Translations under genes and position numbers: made by a program
Notes under the pieces: generated by a model
The model's input: only the letters and a program-made list of their open reading frames with translations
The model's database searches: none
Told to the model about the DNA's origin: nothing
IMG/VR virus record: IMGVR_UViG_3300009155_000051
Coordinates: 1 to 64,000 of that record
Reading direction: 5' to 3' (one strand)
Source: a virus
DNA length: 64,000 nt
Shown: positions 49,120 through 57,773 of the stretch, one piece after another
Layout: each line of letters begins with the position of its first letter
Numbering within the stretch: position 1 is the stretch's first letter

Positions 49120-49464
49120 TTAATTTTTTGTTGGTCTATTTTCTTCAAACCATTCTACCATCCCGTTGAACGCCCACACAAACCCGGAAGCAATCAGTCC
49201 ATCAAAGAACCAACTAATCCAAGTTGGCGTCCCAATAAGGAATGACGATGGTGAATAATAAGCAATTCCAAGGAAAAAACCAACCCACGTTGATGTACAC
49301 ATCATACAAGACAGTAAATCACCAAAAAATTTTCCTAATGAATTAAATGGTAACATACTATTTCCCCAATTTTGTAAACCATTTCTTAATCCTTGGAATA
49401 TTGACCCATAAACCAATATGTTCGTCATCCCATATGCCGCTAGTAACCAAATTAATATTATCAT
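49120..49464 (-). CDS. Membrane protein with CMMC motif
   Basis: 114 residues with two or three transmembrane segments (IILIWLLAAYGMTNILVYG, CMMCTSTWVGFFLGIAYY, WISWFFDGLIASGFVWAFNG). CMMC next to TSTWVG recalls DUF1360-type membrane proteins. Ends with a charged EENRPTKN tail. Function unknown. Confidence 0.62.
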   Translation of the reverse strand: MIILIWLLAAYGMTNILVYGSIFQGLRNGLQNWGNSMLPFNSLGKFFGDLLSCMMCTSTWVGFFLGIAYYSPSSFLIGTPTWISWFFDGLIASGFVWAFNGMVEWFEENRPTKN

Positions 49465-49465
49465 C

Positions 49466-49744
49466 TTATTCTCCTATATAATGTGTACTTATGTTCTCAC
49501 CTTCTTCAACTTCACTTATGAATTTTTGGATAGAACGAAATTCTTTTATTTTTTCAATTTGGTCATTTTCAGTTGAGGTCGTTTCAAAACGTAGTCTAGC
49601 ACTACCATCACCATCTACTGTGACCGGGATGGTTCTGTTAGACCCAACTGAACCTAAAATTTGTATCTTTGTTAGTAATTCAAGTAATTCTTGTATTTCT
49701 TCCTTACCACCACTAACCCTAATGTCTAAATAATAATTTTCCAT
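49466..49744 (-). CDS. Small hypothetical protein (92 aa)
   Basis: MENYYLDIRVSGGKEEIQELLELLTKIQILGSVGSNRTIPVTVDGDGSARLRFET, an alpha/beta fold. The ATG at 49744 lies 1 nt after the upstream stop, so preferred to the open-frame start at 49759. Function unknown. Confidence 0.62.
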   Translation of the reverse strand: MENYYLDIRVSGGKEEIQELLELLTKIQILGSVGSNRTIPVTVDGDGSARLRFETTSTENDQIEKIKEFRSIQKFISEVEEGENISTHYIGE

Positions 49745-49745
49745 A

Positions 49746-50381
49746 TTACATTGTATCATTTATGTTTGAACCTTTCAAATAGACAGCACCCTGACTAATC
49801 TTAATAGATTCTAATTGTTTATTTATTTCTTCTAATTGTTTAATCTCATCGGTCTTTGAGTTTAATTCTTTTCTTAAAGTTTGTAAAGTCTCTTGTAACA
49901 TTGTCATCTTATCATTTGATTTTTCTACCTCAATAATTGTTTCAACCGGGACTTCTTTAATTACCTCAACCTCTTTAATTGTTTCAATTATTTCCGGTGG
50001 TCTATCTTCCAACTGTTGTATTTTTAACAACAGTTCATTTACTTGAGTTTCGTCCCCAATTTTATCTATATTTGGGACAGGAACTTCAATTCTCACTTCT
50101 TTAATAACCTCAACTTCTCGGATTATTTCTTTAATGACCTCAACTTCTTTAATAACTTCTACCGGAACTTCTACCCGTATTTCACGAATTACCTCAATTT
50201 CTACCTGTTTTTCACCAACAATACCCGTTTTTCCCGAATCATCACCAAGTAATCCATATTTGTTAATGTTAAAACCTTCAGTGTAACATTTGGATATGAA
50301 CTTATCCACATCCTCAATATTGTTTAACTTACAATATTCTTGGACAGACTTTAATTGATTAGTTGTTAGTTTTATTTCCAC
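49746..50381 (-). CDS. VEV-repeat coiled-coil protein
   Basis: 211 residues. N-terminal helical domain (LTTNQLKSVQEYCKLNNIEDVDKFISKCYTEGFNINKYGL), then a repeat tract (EVPVEVIKEVEVIKEIIREVEVIKEVRIEVPVPN) and a second tract, then a coiled coil (MTMLQETLQTLRKELNSKTDEIKQLEEINKQLE). The repeat is very like that of the 40856-41677 membrane protein. Possibly an oligomeric or extended scaffold. Overlaps the SbcD-like gene by 23 nt. Confidence 0.68.
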   Translation of the reverse strand: MEIKLTTNQLKSVQEYCKLNNIEDVDKFISKCYTEGFNINKYGLLGDDSGKTGIVGEKQVEIEVIREIRVEVPVEVIKEVEVIKEIIREVEVIKEVRIEVPVPNIDKIGDETQVNELLLKIQQLEDRPPEIIETIKEVEVIKEVPVETIIEVEKSNDKMTMLQETLQTLRKELNSKTDEIKQLEEINKQLESIKISQGAVYLKGSNINDTM

Positions 50382-51156
50382 TATTAACTAATTTTTCAGT
50401 TCCGTTTATAATATCATCAAATGATTTCATCTTAAATGATAAGAAGGGTTTTGGATTATCCAAATCAACAAATGAATAATCATCTGTCTCAACATTATAT
50501 ATTCCAAATCCGTGTTTGGTTATTGTCTCACCATAGTTCTGTTGGATTGTTGAACCCACCATATATGCTTTTTTTCCACCCGGGATGTTGAAAGTTTGTC
50601 TTTTGTGAATATCCCCGCATAAAACCAAGTCACATCCGTTAAACTTATCTGTTTCAAATCCGGTTTCAAACTTATATCCGATGTCGGTTGTTAATCCTTG
50701 AACTGGTCCGTGAAATAATCCAATCTTTAATCTACCCGTTTTTTCAATCTCAGGTGGAATGTTATGGTCAAGTAATGAATACACCACCCAATCAACATTA
50801 TCATCCTCGTATTCTCCTCTGTTCTTCAAATAAACGATGTTGTTGTTCTTTAATGAATCAATTACCGGTGTAAGAGCATCCAATCTTGATGAGTTCGATT
50901 CCAAGAAATCGTGGTTTCCAATTATAACTATGGTTTTGGCAATCTGAGAACATTCCGTAAGAATCCAAGCAACAAACTCAATAAGTTCAGGTGTCATTTG
51001 ATTCTTAGAATGTACTAGGTCTCCGGTGAAAACAATCCTGTCCGGAGCAATCTCTTTGAATTGTTCCAACATATTGACTAAAATGCCACGATATAAGTCG
51101 TGGTCTTTAAATAATCGTATATGTAAGTCACTAAAGTGAACTAATTTTTTTATCAT
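50359..51156 (-). CDS. SbcD/Mre11-like nuclease (T4 gp47-type)
   Basis: 265 residues. Metal motifs FSDLHIRLF (D at about 9, H at 11), FTGDLVHSK (about 44-52), IGNHDFLE (about 86-93) and CGDIHKRQ match the Mre11/SbcD calcineurin-like nuclease. Works with the SbcC-like protein. The start at 51156 (MIKKLVHFSD) is right after the upstream stop at 51158. Part of the operon 53166-48329. Confidence 0.87.
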   Translation of the reverse strand: MIKKLVHFSDLHIRLFKDHDLYRGILVNMLEQFKEIAPDRIVFTGDLVHSKNQMTPELIEFVAWILTECSQIAKTIVIIGNHDFLESNSSRLDALTPVIDSLKNNNIVYLKNRGEYEDDNVDWVVYSLLDHNIPPEIEKTGRLKIGLFHGPVQGLTTDIGYKFETGFETDKFNGCDLVLCGDIHKRQTFNIPGGKKAYMVGSTIQQNYGETITKHGFGIYNVETDDYSFVDLDNPKPFLSFKMKSFDDIINGTEKLVNSGNKTNN

Positions 51157-51157
51157 C

Positions 51158-51373
51158 TTATTTGTCAAATAATTTAAACTCCTCATTTACGTGACCGCAA
51201 TCATCACATCTGTATGTTGGGAACGGAACTATAGTGTCTTCCGAACTTCCTGTTAACAATTTGTTAACTTTTTTTATCATCGTAACTTCTTTGAAGTAGA
51301 TACTATCACACTCCTCACACACTAAAGTAGGTTGTTGTTTTAAATCAATCTTTGGTTTTAATAAATCGTCCAT
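51158..51373 (-). CDS. Small zinc-ribbon protein (71 aa)
   Basis: MDDLLKPKIDLKQQPTLVCEECDSIYFKEVTMI...PTYRCDDCGHVNEEFKLFDK. Two CxxC pairs (CEEC, CDDC) form a zinc ribbon with a 30-residue gap. Located between RecB-like nuclease and SbcD-like nuclease, so probably DNA-related. Function not known. Confidence 0.65.
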   Translation of the reverse strand: MDDLLKPKIDLKQQPTLVCEECDSIYFKEVTMIKKVNKLLTGSSEDTIVPFPTYRCDDCGHVNEEFKLFDK

Positions 51374-51402
51374 ATTCTTTTTTTTATAAATTTAGTTTAT
51401 TT

Positions 51403-52266
51403 TTATTTCTTTGTCAAATATTTTGACATATCCATTTCCAAGATAGTATCTTGAACTGACTTAGGAACACGGAACTCTTCATATTGACCAATTTCTTTAA
51501 CAAGGACAATCACACACCCATACAATTTAATGTTTTCGTATTTGGTTCCTTGTAACATTTTAATAAGAAGTTTCCCATAAAATGGTAATTGAGTGAAGTA
51601 ATGACCCAATGCGTTGTTTGGTAACTTATCAAATGGATAATACATTTTTTTAGTAAAATGATTCTCTTCAAAGTTTTTTGGTTTATTACTTTTCCAGTCT
51701 GTTATGACCAACCCAAACTCAGTTTGTTCTTTATTCATAATTAACCACACCTTATCGGGTTGTCCCGTATACTTTAACTCGGGGTCACCCAACACAATCT
51801 CAGTATCCAATAACACGGCACCCCTCTCAACCATAAGGTTCAGATATGCAGTCCCTGCTGATATCATACTATCACCTTTTAAAATTTGTGTAAAATCGCA
51901 TTCAAAGATGGGTTGTCTTACTTCTTTGTAATCACCAAACATCTCAATGGTTTTCTTTTCCAACATATAGTGAACCCTACTTCCCATATTAGTTGAGTAA
52001 TCTCCGGCAGCCTTCCACTCATCCAATAGTTGTTGTTGAACTTCAGGGTCACCTTTAGCTTTCTTTAGTGAGATACCTTCCGTATCAAACTCCTCGTAAA
52101 AGTATTTCATCACTTTACTAACGGAGGGATAATCACTTCGGACTACACCGGTCTCATCCTTCATATAATAAGTGTGGGTGTCCTCAACGAATGTTAACTC
52201 AAGTTCCTCTCTTCGTTTATCCAATAACCCTCTAATCTCTTTTGCAACCTCATTTAAATCTATCAT
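51403..52266 (-). CDS. PD-(D/E)xK (RecB-like) nuclease
   Basis: 287 residues. GSRVHYMLEKKTIEMFG (about 100-116) with His, ETEIVLGDPELKYTGQPDKVWLI (D in GQPD), and LVITDWKSNK (DWK) are the RecB/Cas4-type nuclease motifs in order. Located with primase and SbcCD-like genes, suggesting a role in recombination or end processing. No Fe-S cysteines seen, unlike Cas4. ATG at 52266 abuts the primase stop. Confidence 0.85.
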   Translation of the reverse strand: MIDLNEVAKEIRGLLDKRREELELTFVEDTHTYYMKDETGVVRSDYPSVSKVMKYFYEEFDTEGISLKKAKGDPEVQQQLLDEWKAAGDYSTNMGSRVHYMLEKKTIEMFGDYKEVRQPIFECDFTQILKGDSMISAGTAYLNLMVERGAVLLDTEIVLGDPELKYTGQPDKVWLIMNKEQTEFGLVITDWKSNKPKNFEENHFTKKMYYPFDKLPNNALGHYFTQLPFYGKLLIKMLQGTKYENIKLYGCVIVLVKEIGQYEEFRVPKSVQDTILEMDMSKYLTKK

Positions 52267-53166
52267 CTATTTCATTGTATAAAAGTAATCACTGATATCA
52301 CCCCTTAAATCGGCAACATCGGCATCACCCGTTAATTTTATTATTTTAACTTTACCATATAATCTCCCACCATTTAAGTTGTGGAATAGTTTTACACCAT
52401 CATTCCAAGCATCACTATCCAAACAAATAATTATGTTACCATTTGCTTTCTCGTATAATGTATTAAGTAATAACTCCGACATATGTTTTCCCAACATAGC
52501 GATACTATTAGGTAGGAATATCGCATCAAACGCTCCTTCGCAAAGATGAATGTCGGCATTCCAATTAATTGTACTCTCAAAGAAAATTATCTCATCTTTT
52601 GATGCCTCAGGATTTTTGTATTTGGCTCTTGAGTTCGGGTCCCAACTTCGGGCAATAAAATAGTTTAACTCGTCCTTACTATCATAAGAAGGAATTATTA
52701 TCCTACCCGAGAACGCACCCTTATCACAGAATCCAATACCATACTTCTCAATAATCTTATCAGTTATTCCTCGTTGGGTTAAGTAATTGTACGCCTGACG
52801 ACGAACCGGATAAACCAAACTACTATCTTTGAATTTGGTAAATCCTTCAGGTAATCTTAATTTAGTAACTCGTTTTTCTTTTGGTTTGTGATTTTCAGGT
52901 TGGAGTAGGTTGTATATTTTTTTCTGTTTCTTATTACCAAAAGTGTCTATAAGTTTCCCAAGAGGTCCTTTGGTGTTATTCTCATCACCACAACTCCAAC
53001 ACTTATAAACGTGTTCAAAGTAATTCACCTCCATATTTCCTTTGTGCTGGTCTTCATCGCATACAGGACAGTCAAAAGATATTTGACCTTTTGACTCATA
53101 GTGAAGTTTTTCATCACCTAAGATATCGTGTAATATCTCCAATAAAATTTCCGCATCATCTGACAT
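52267..53166 (-). CDS. DNA primase (DnaG-type with TOPRIM)
   Basis: 299 residues. N-terminal zinc ribbon (CPVC...CWSCG, about 30-60), a linker, then TOPRIM motifs LCEGAFDAIFLPNS and ICLDSDAWNDG with the conserved Glu and DSD. Makes RNA primers for lagging strand synthesis; similar size to T4 gp61. A matching helicase is not in the window. Starts leaderless behind a strong host-like promoter, so likely early. Confidence 0.87.
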   Translation of the reverse strand: MSDDAEILLEILHDILGDEKLHYESKGQISFDCPVCDEDQHKGNMEVNYFEHVYKCWSCGDENNTKGPLGKLIDTFGNKKQKKIYNLLQPENHKPKEKRVTKLRLPEGFTKFKDSSLVYPVRRQAYNYLTQRGITDKIIEKYGIGFCDKGAFSGRIIIPSYDSKDELNYFIARSWDPNSRAKYKNPEASKDEIIFFESTINWNADIHLCEGAFDAIFLPNSIAMLGKHMSELLLNTLYEKANGNIIICLDSDAWNDGVKLFHNLNGGRLYGKVKIIKLTGDADVADLRGDISDYFYTMK

Positions 53167-53171
53167 ATAGG

Positions 53172-53202
53172 CAAAGATACGAATAAAATTATTATTATCA
53201 AA
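53172..53202 (-). promoter_or_regulatory. Host-like promoter TTTG-N19-TATCTTTG
   Basis: TATCTTTG (53172-53179) and TTTG (53199-53202), spacer 19, with the primase ATG 5 nt beyond. Confidence 0.8.
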
Positions 53203-53254
53203 ACTTTATTAGTTTTTTAATCCTCCTATATTTATTGGAATAACTTAAATCTAA

Positions 53255-53470
53255 ATGTCTACATTCATTAATATTAACGTAATCGCCGGCCAATCACCTT
53301 TTGATATCTACCTTTGTGATAACCCAATCACAAATTGTATATATATTGGCACCATTACTTCATTTCCATACGAATTTCAAATTCCTGTTGTAATTGAAGG
53401 TCAAAACGATTATACCTTAAAAGTTATTGATAATAATGGATGCGAATCCTTCAAAATTCTAACAACGTAA
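53255..53470 (+). CDS. Small tail-module protein (71 aa)
   Basis: MSTFININVIAGQSPFDIYLCDNPITNCIYIGTITSFPYEFQIPVVIEGQNDYTLKVIDNNGC. The pattern vIAGxSPFxIYxCDxxxxNCI and C-terminal VIDNNGC are shared with the first 65 residues of the 55048-57483 product, so it is a stand-alone tail domain. TATTTATT lies about 20 nt upstream of the ATG. First plus-strand gene of the tail region. Confidence 0.7.
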   Translation: MSTFININVIAGQSPFDIYLCDNPITNCIYIGTITSFPYEFQIPVVIEGQNDYTLKVIDNNGCESFKILTT

Positions 53471-53472
53471 TT

Positions 53473-54645
53473 ATGTCGTGTCCATCATCAATATATTGTA
53501 TTAGTAATACCGGAATACCTTTATATAACGATAGTTATGAAGATACTCTAACAAATTATAATGGTGTGCAATATTACACCGGTCAAACTAACGGATTATT
53601 TATTTACTATTCATCAGGTGACACACAATGGTGTTTGTCTGACACATTAGGTGGTACTTGTTTCTTATCAGGTAAATCACCTTGTTCAACAACTTGTCCT
53701 GACTTATGTGATGAATTATTTACTGTGGGAACTTGTCCCACACCAACACCAACACCAACAAATAATTGTGGTTCATTAGATTTCGCAGTTTTATTTGATT
53801 GTGATTTACCACCTACGCCTTCGGTTACACCAACTAGCACAGTAACACCAACAGTAACGGTAACACCAACATCAACAAATATTTGTCCCGTATCATTTAT
53901 TGATGCAACAATATTTTCATTAAGTCCAACACCAACTAGAACCCCTACACCTACACCTACACCATCAAGAAATGTTGAAAGGGATTGTACGTTTTCAGGA
54001 GCAGTATCTTTTGATATGATAAATGATGAAATTATTTGTCCATTTTCAAATGAATTCCAAGATTGTTTCTCCGATGGAATTAAATATTTTACTTACGATT
54101 CAATTGAAAATCCTCAGGGGGGTCATATTCTTGAATTTCAGATTTTCAAAGCACTTGTAAACGGTCAAAGTAGATGTATACATTATGTTGGTATTAACAC
54201 CAACCCTCAAGAAATTTCAAGCATAACATTACTATCAGCCGGTTATGGTTTTTCAAATAGAGGAGAATGTCCAAATTGTAATAACGTTAATACCCCAACA
54301 CCAACATCAACACCAACAGTCACACCAACAATATCACTAACACCTAGTAACACACCACCAGTAACTCAAACACCGTCTATAACACCAACAAATACACCAA
54401 CACCATCTATAACACAAACGGTTACACCAACGGTTACACCAACAAGATTACCTTGTTTAGGGTATTTTCTTTCTGTAGAAAATCGCTCAGGTGAAAGTGC
54501 GAGTGTTACTTATTTAAATTGTTCAGGAGTTGGAGAAGTTACTGAAACTGTATATTGGGGTGGTAGTGTTGCATTTTGTGCCTCTCAAATTATTTCTGAA
54601 TCTTTAGGAACATACGGAACTCTTTCCCCAACGGGTAATTGTTAA
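53473..54645 (+). CDS. Cys-rich, Pro-Thr-linked tail/adhesin-like protein
   Basis: 390 residues starting MSCPSSIYCISNTG at the ATG after the previous stop; the open frame starts earlier. Alternates Cys-rich modules with P-T tracts such as TPTPTPTNNC, VTPTSTVTPTVTVTPTSTN and RTPTPTPTPSRN. Such PT linkers extend domains from a surface. No signal peptide. Probably a virion tail component. Exact role unknown. Confidence 0.7.
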   Translation: MSCPSSIYCISNTGIPLYNDSYEDTLTNYNGVQYYTGQTNGLFIYYSSGDTQWCLSDTLGGTCFLSGKSPCSTTCPDLCDELFTVGTCPTPTPTPTNNCGSLDFAVLFDCDLPPTPSVTPTSTVTPTVTVTPTSTNICPVSFIDATIFSLSPTPTRTPTPTPTPSRNVERDCTFSGAVSFDMINDEIICPFSNEFQDCFSDGIKYFTYDSIENPQGGHILEFQIFKALVNGQSRCIHYVGINTNPQEISSITLLSAGYGFSNRGECPNCNNVNTPTPTSTPTVTPTISLTPSNTPPVTQTPSITPTNTPTPSITQTVTPTVTPTRLPCLGYFLSVENRSGESASVTYLNCSGVGEVTETVYWGGSVAFCASQIISESLGTYGTLSPTGNC

Positions 54646-54655
54646 CAATCAAATT

Positions 54656-55051
54656 ATGATTAATTTAATTAAAAGTATTGTTAATACTAAAGATGATGTG
54701 GTATTTGTTGGTAGTACATATTTATGGTACTTAAATTTAATAAAAAAAGCTAACGATATAGATATTGTTGTTAATGATTTAAACGGATTAGAAGTTTTTG
54801 GAGAAATAACTACTTGGGAAACAACATCACCAATGAGTTTAAGCGGGAAAAGAGCGCATATTAAACGAGATGATTATAGTATAGATATTTTTATTGAGCC
54901 TATATTACCAAAATTTAATATAATTGATGGTATTAAATTTAGAACAATAGAAGATTACAAATTATTTATTGATTCACTAATTGAATTAACTGAAGGTGAG
55001 TTTAAAAATAGAATGATTGATAAAAAGAGATTATTAGATTCAATAATATGA
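54656..55051 (+). CDS. Nucleotidyltransferase-fold protein
   Basis: 131 residues. [27 protein letters not shown] has GS then DxD (DID), and [17 protein letters not shown] the third acid; these match the minimal nucleotidyltransferase fold. Located between two tail genes, which is unusual; ATG of the next gene overlaps its stop by 4 nt. Could modify a nucleotide or a protein, or be an inactive fold. Confidence in the fold is moderate. Confidence 0.6.
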   Translation: MINLIKSIVNTKDDVVFVGSTYLWYLNLIKKANDIDIVVNDLNGLEVFGEITTWETTSPMSLSGKRAHIKRDDYSIDIFIEPILPKFNIIDGIKFRTIEDYKLFIDSLIELTEGEFKNRMIDKKRLLDSII

Positions 55052-57483
55052 GAGTAATAGAAATTCCATTAATATCGGGTTTAACTAACCCATATTTCGT
55101 TCAAGTTTGTGATGTGTATGGTAGTAATTGTGCATTATTATCTCAAATTTTTACCACAGTACCACCAACAACCACAATCTATCTTCCACCTCAATTTGAA
55201 TCATCTCCATCAGTTATGGTTAAAGTATCCACCTTAGATGGTTGTGTAAAATCTAGAATTGTTGATTGTATTAGTGTTACCCCTATTATTGTGGATTGCG
55301 TTAGTTATGTTACCACCGGAAGTACAGATATATTTAAATATAACATTGATACTAATGTTTTAACCCTTTTAACATTTCCTTCACTACCATCAATAGGTGA
55401 TATTGCCAATAATTATAATAAATTTTGGATAACCGATATTAATAATCCTCAAACAATAACAGAATATTATATTAACCCATCACCGTTTGTTGCCGTATAT
55501 AATAGAATATTATCCCCATCACAACCTTTATTGGGACTATGTGTTAAAGACGATAATACTTTAATTTCAACAATAACCGGAGTAAGTATTGGTGATTCAT
55601 ATATTATTGTTGAAGCAGACATATCAGGAAGTGTTCCTACAATAACTAATAAATTTTCATTACCGGGAACAGGTAGAGTTCTTGGTGGTGATTTATTCTA
55701 TTTTCCATCAACAAATAAATTATTTGTTTCAAATATAAATGGTGGTAATACGTATTTAACCCAATATAACTATACCACAGGTGTTGTTGAATATGATACA
55801 ATCATTAGTCCGTCAATCAACGGAGTTTACGGATTATCATCAAAGAATGATAACCTTTATTTATTTGAATACTCAACAGGAAAAGTTTATCGCCTTGATG
55901 ATATAACAATACCAACCTTTACATTAGTTCAAACAACAATTCCGGGTGTCGGAGCCGCATCATCGGATGTTAGTTGTGTAACACCACCACCATCTTTTAT
56001 ATCGGTATGGAGAACAACAGGTTCATCTGAATCAATTACGTTACCTTATTATTCAACAGGGACATATAGTGGAACCATAGATTGGGGCGACGGAAATTTT
56101 TCCGCCAATACTTACGCAAACAGAACACACACATACTCATTTGCCGGTGACTATATTGTCACAGTTTATGGTGTACTTGATGGTTGGTCATTCTATAATG
56201 GAACTAGACCTGAAGGTGTGGATAAATTAAAAATTAGAGAAGTTTTAAAATGGGGTCCTTGGAAAAGTGTTCACGAAGCAACATTTTGGGGATGTACTAA
56301 TCTAACATTATTAAATGTTGTAGATACACCTGATTTATCCGGTTCAATTAATTTAACTTATATGTTTGCAGGTTGTTCGTCAATCACCACAATTAATAAC
56401 TTAAATTCTTGGGTTGTAACTAATACTAACACATTTGAAGGAATGTTCTTAAATTGTTCACAATTTAATAGTGTTGTATCTAATTGGGATGTTTCAAACT
56501 CCGATAACTTCTATAATATGTTCGGATTCTGTACCCTATTTAATAATGGTCTATCATCCGGAACTTCAGGTAGTGGAATGAATAATTGGGATGTTTCTTT
56601 TGCAAATACAACTAGACGTATGTTTGTTGGATGTCAATCATTTAACCAACTTATTTCATCTTGGGATGTATCAAACGTTACTAATATGGAAAGTATGTTT
56701 AACGAGTGTTTTGTGTTTAACCAACCTTTATCTAATTGGGAAAGAACTACACCAACAACTTCCACACTATCAAATGTTCAAACTATGTCACAAATGTTTT
56801 CCAACACTTATATATTTAATCAAAATATTAATAATTGGGATGTGAGTAGTGTTCAAACTATGTTAGGAATGTTTGAAGAATCTCGTCTATTTAATCAACC
56901 TTTAGATAATTGGGACACATCTTTAGTACAAGATATGTCAGGAATGTTTAGAAGAGCCGGTGGTGGAGGAGGAACAATGGTATTTAATCAAAATATTGGA
57001 AGTTGGGACACATCTTCAGTTACAAATATGTCAACTATGTTTCAAAATTCTGACGCATTTAATAATGATAGTAGTTCAGACATTAATAATTGGATAACGT
57101 CAGGAGTTACAAATATGAGTAATATGTTTTATAACTCAACATTATTTAATCAACCAATAGGAAATTGGAATGTTTCAAATGTTACAAATATGGGAGCAAT
57201 GTTCTTTAATTCAACAGCTTTTGACCAAAATATAGGTGGATGGAATGTTAGTGGGGTTACCAACTTCACCGACTTTATGTCATTTAAAACATTCACAGAT
57301 TACTCAACAACGAATCTTAACTCAATTTATAATGGATGGAGTTCTTTACCAACATTAACCTACGGTATTAATATTAATTTTGGGTCAATTAAATATACTT
57401 TATCCGGACAATCAGGTAAAAATCAATTAGAAGGGACCTCTATTGGTCAGTATGGTTGGGTAATAACTGACGGTGGAATTTAA
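55048..57483 (+). CDS. Tail adhesin with DUF285 repeats
   Basis: 811 residues. Residues 1-70 share the small module of 53255-53470; residues about 80-315 look like a beta-propeller ([18 protein letters not shown]...); a PKD-like domain follows ([34 protein letters not shown]). Then about eleven DUF285-type repeats ([47 protein letters not shown]) make a solenoid, as in surface proteins of Mycoplasma and Bacteroidota. Probably receptor binding or tail fiber. No cleavage signal. Confidence 0.8.
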   Translation: MRVIEIPLISGLTNPYFVQVCDVYGSNCALLSQIFTTVPPTTTIYLPPQFESSPSVMVKVSTLDGCVKSRIVDCISVTPIIVDCVSYVTTGSTDIFKYNIDTNVLTLLTFPSLPSIGDIANNYNKFWITDINNPQTITEYYINPSPFVAVYNRILSPSQPLLGLCVKDDNTLISTITGVSIGDSYIIVEADISGSVPTITNKFSLPGTGRVLGGDLFYFPSTNKLFVSNINGGNTYLTQYNYTTGVVEYDTIISPSINGVYGLSSKNDNLYLFEYSTGKVYRLDDITIPTFTLVQTTIPGVGAASSDVSCVTPPPSFISVWRTTGSSESITLPYYSTGTYSGTIDWGDGNFSANTYANRTHTYSFAGDYIVTVYGVLDGWSFYNGTRPEGVDKLKIREVLKWGPWKSVHEATFWGCTNLTLLNVVDTPDLSGSINLTYMFAGCSSITTINNLNSWVVTNTNTFEGMFLNCSQFNSVVSNWDVSNSDNFYNMFGFCTLFNNGLSSGTSGSGMNNWDVSFANTTRRMFVGCQSFNQLISSWDVSNVTNMESMFNECFVFNQPLSNWERTTPTTSTLSNVQTMSQMFSNTYIFNQNINNWDVSSVQTMLGMFEESRLFNQPLDNWDTSLVQDMSGMFRRAGGGGGTMVFNQNIGSWDTSSVTNMSTMFQNSDAFNNDSSSDINNWITSGVTNMSNMFYNSTLFNQPIGNWNVSNVTNMGAMFFNSTAFDQNIGGWNVSGVTNFTDFMSFKTFTDYSTTNLNSIYNGWSSLPTLTYGININFGSIKYTLSGQSGKNQLEGTSIGQYGWVITDGGI

Positions 57484-57662
57484 TTAGTTAATTTCTTAGG
57501 TGTTTTACTCAAATTTTCATATATCCTTAGAAGTTTTAAGGACTCGTAATAATTTTTTTCCAATCTATCAAGTTCCCTTTCCGGAACACCTTTGTCACAA
57601 GCAAGTTCATAAGCCTCTTTGGCTTCAGTCACGACATTTGATATTGTATCTATAAGTTTCAT
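57480..57662 (-). CDS. Small coiled-coil protein (60 aa)
   Basis: [51 protein letters not shown]. Helical, charged. The ATG at 57662 follows TATTTATA by 3 nt and is preferred over the upstream GTG. Its stop shares TTAA with the convergent adhesin gene. The only minus-strand gene in the tail region. Function unknown. Confidence 0.6.
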   Translation of the reverse strand: MKLIDTISNVVTEAKEAYELACDKGVPERELDRLEKNYYESLKLLRIYENLSKTPKKLTN

Positions 57663-57665
57663 ATC

Positions 57666-57673
57666 TATAAATA
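57666..57673 (-). promoter_or_regulatory. TATTTATA late-type promoter element
   Basis: Minus strand GATATTTATAGATATG: octamer, 3 nt, ATG 57662. Confidence 0.55.
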
Positions 57674-57712
57674 TCACCTAACTCACCATTTATTAACGTA
57701 GTTTATGAATTA

Positions 57713-57720
57713 TATTTATA
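57713..57720 (+). promoter_or_regulatory. TATTTATA late-type element, first of two
   Basis: TATTTATAGTAAAATAAA upstream of the 57774 gene; a second copy follows 37 nt downstream. Confidence 0.5.
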
Positions 57721-57749
57721 GTAAAATAAAAAAAAATCAAATTTTTGAT

Positions 57750-57757
57750 TATTTATA
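57750..57757 (+). promoter_or_regulatory. TATTTATA late-type element, second of two
   Basis: TATTTATAGTAAAAAG, 16 nt before ATG 57774; same extended sequence as at 11915. Confidence 0.6.
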
Positions 57758-57773
57758 GTAAAAAGAAAAACTA

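Noticed and set aside
53607-53840. Antisense GVGVGV-rich frame
   Set aside because: A reverse reading of Pro-Thr codons; low complexity and no start context.
53737-54440. ACACCA repeats considered as CRISPR or minisatellite
   Set aside because: No uniform spacers or palindromic repeats; the repeats are in frame and code for Pro-Thr linkers.
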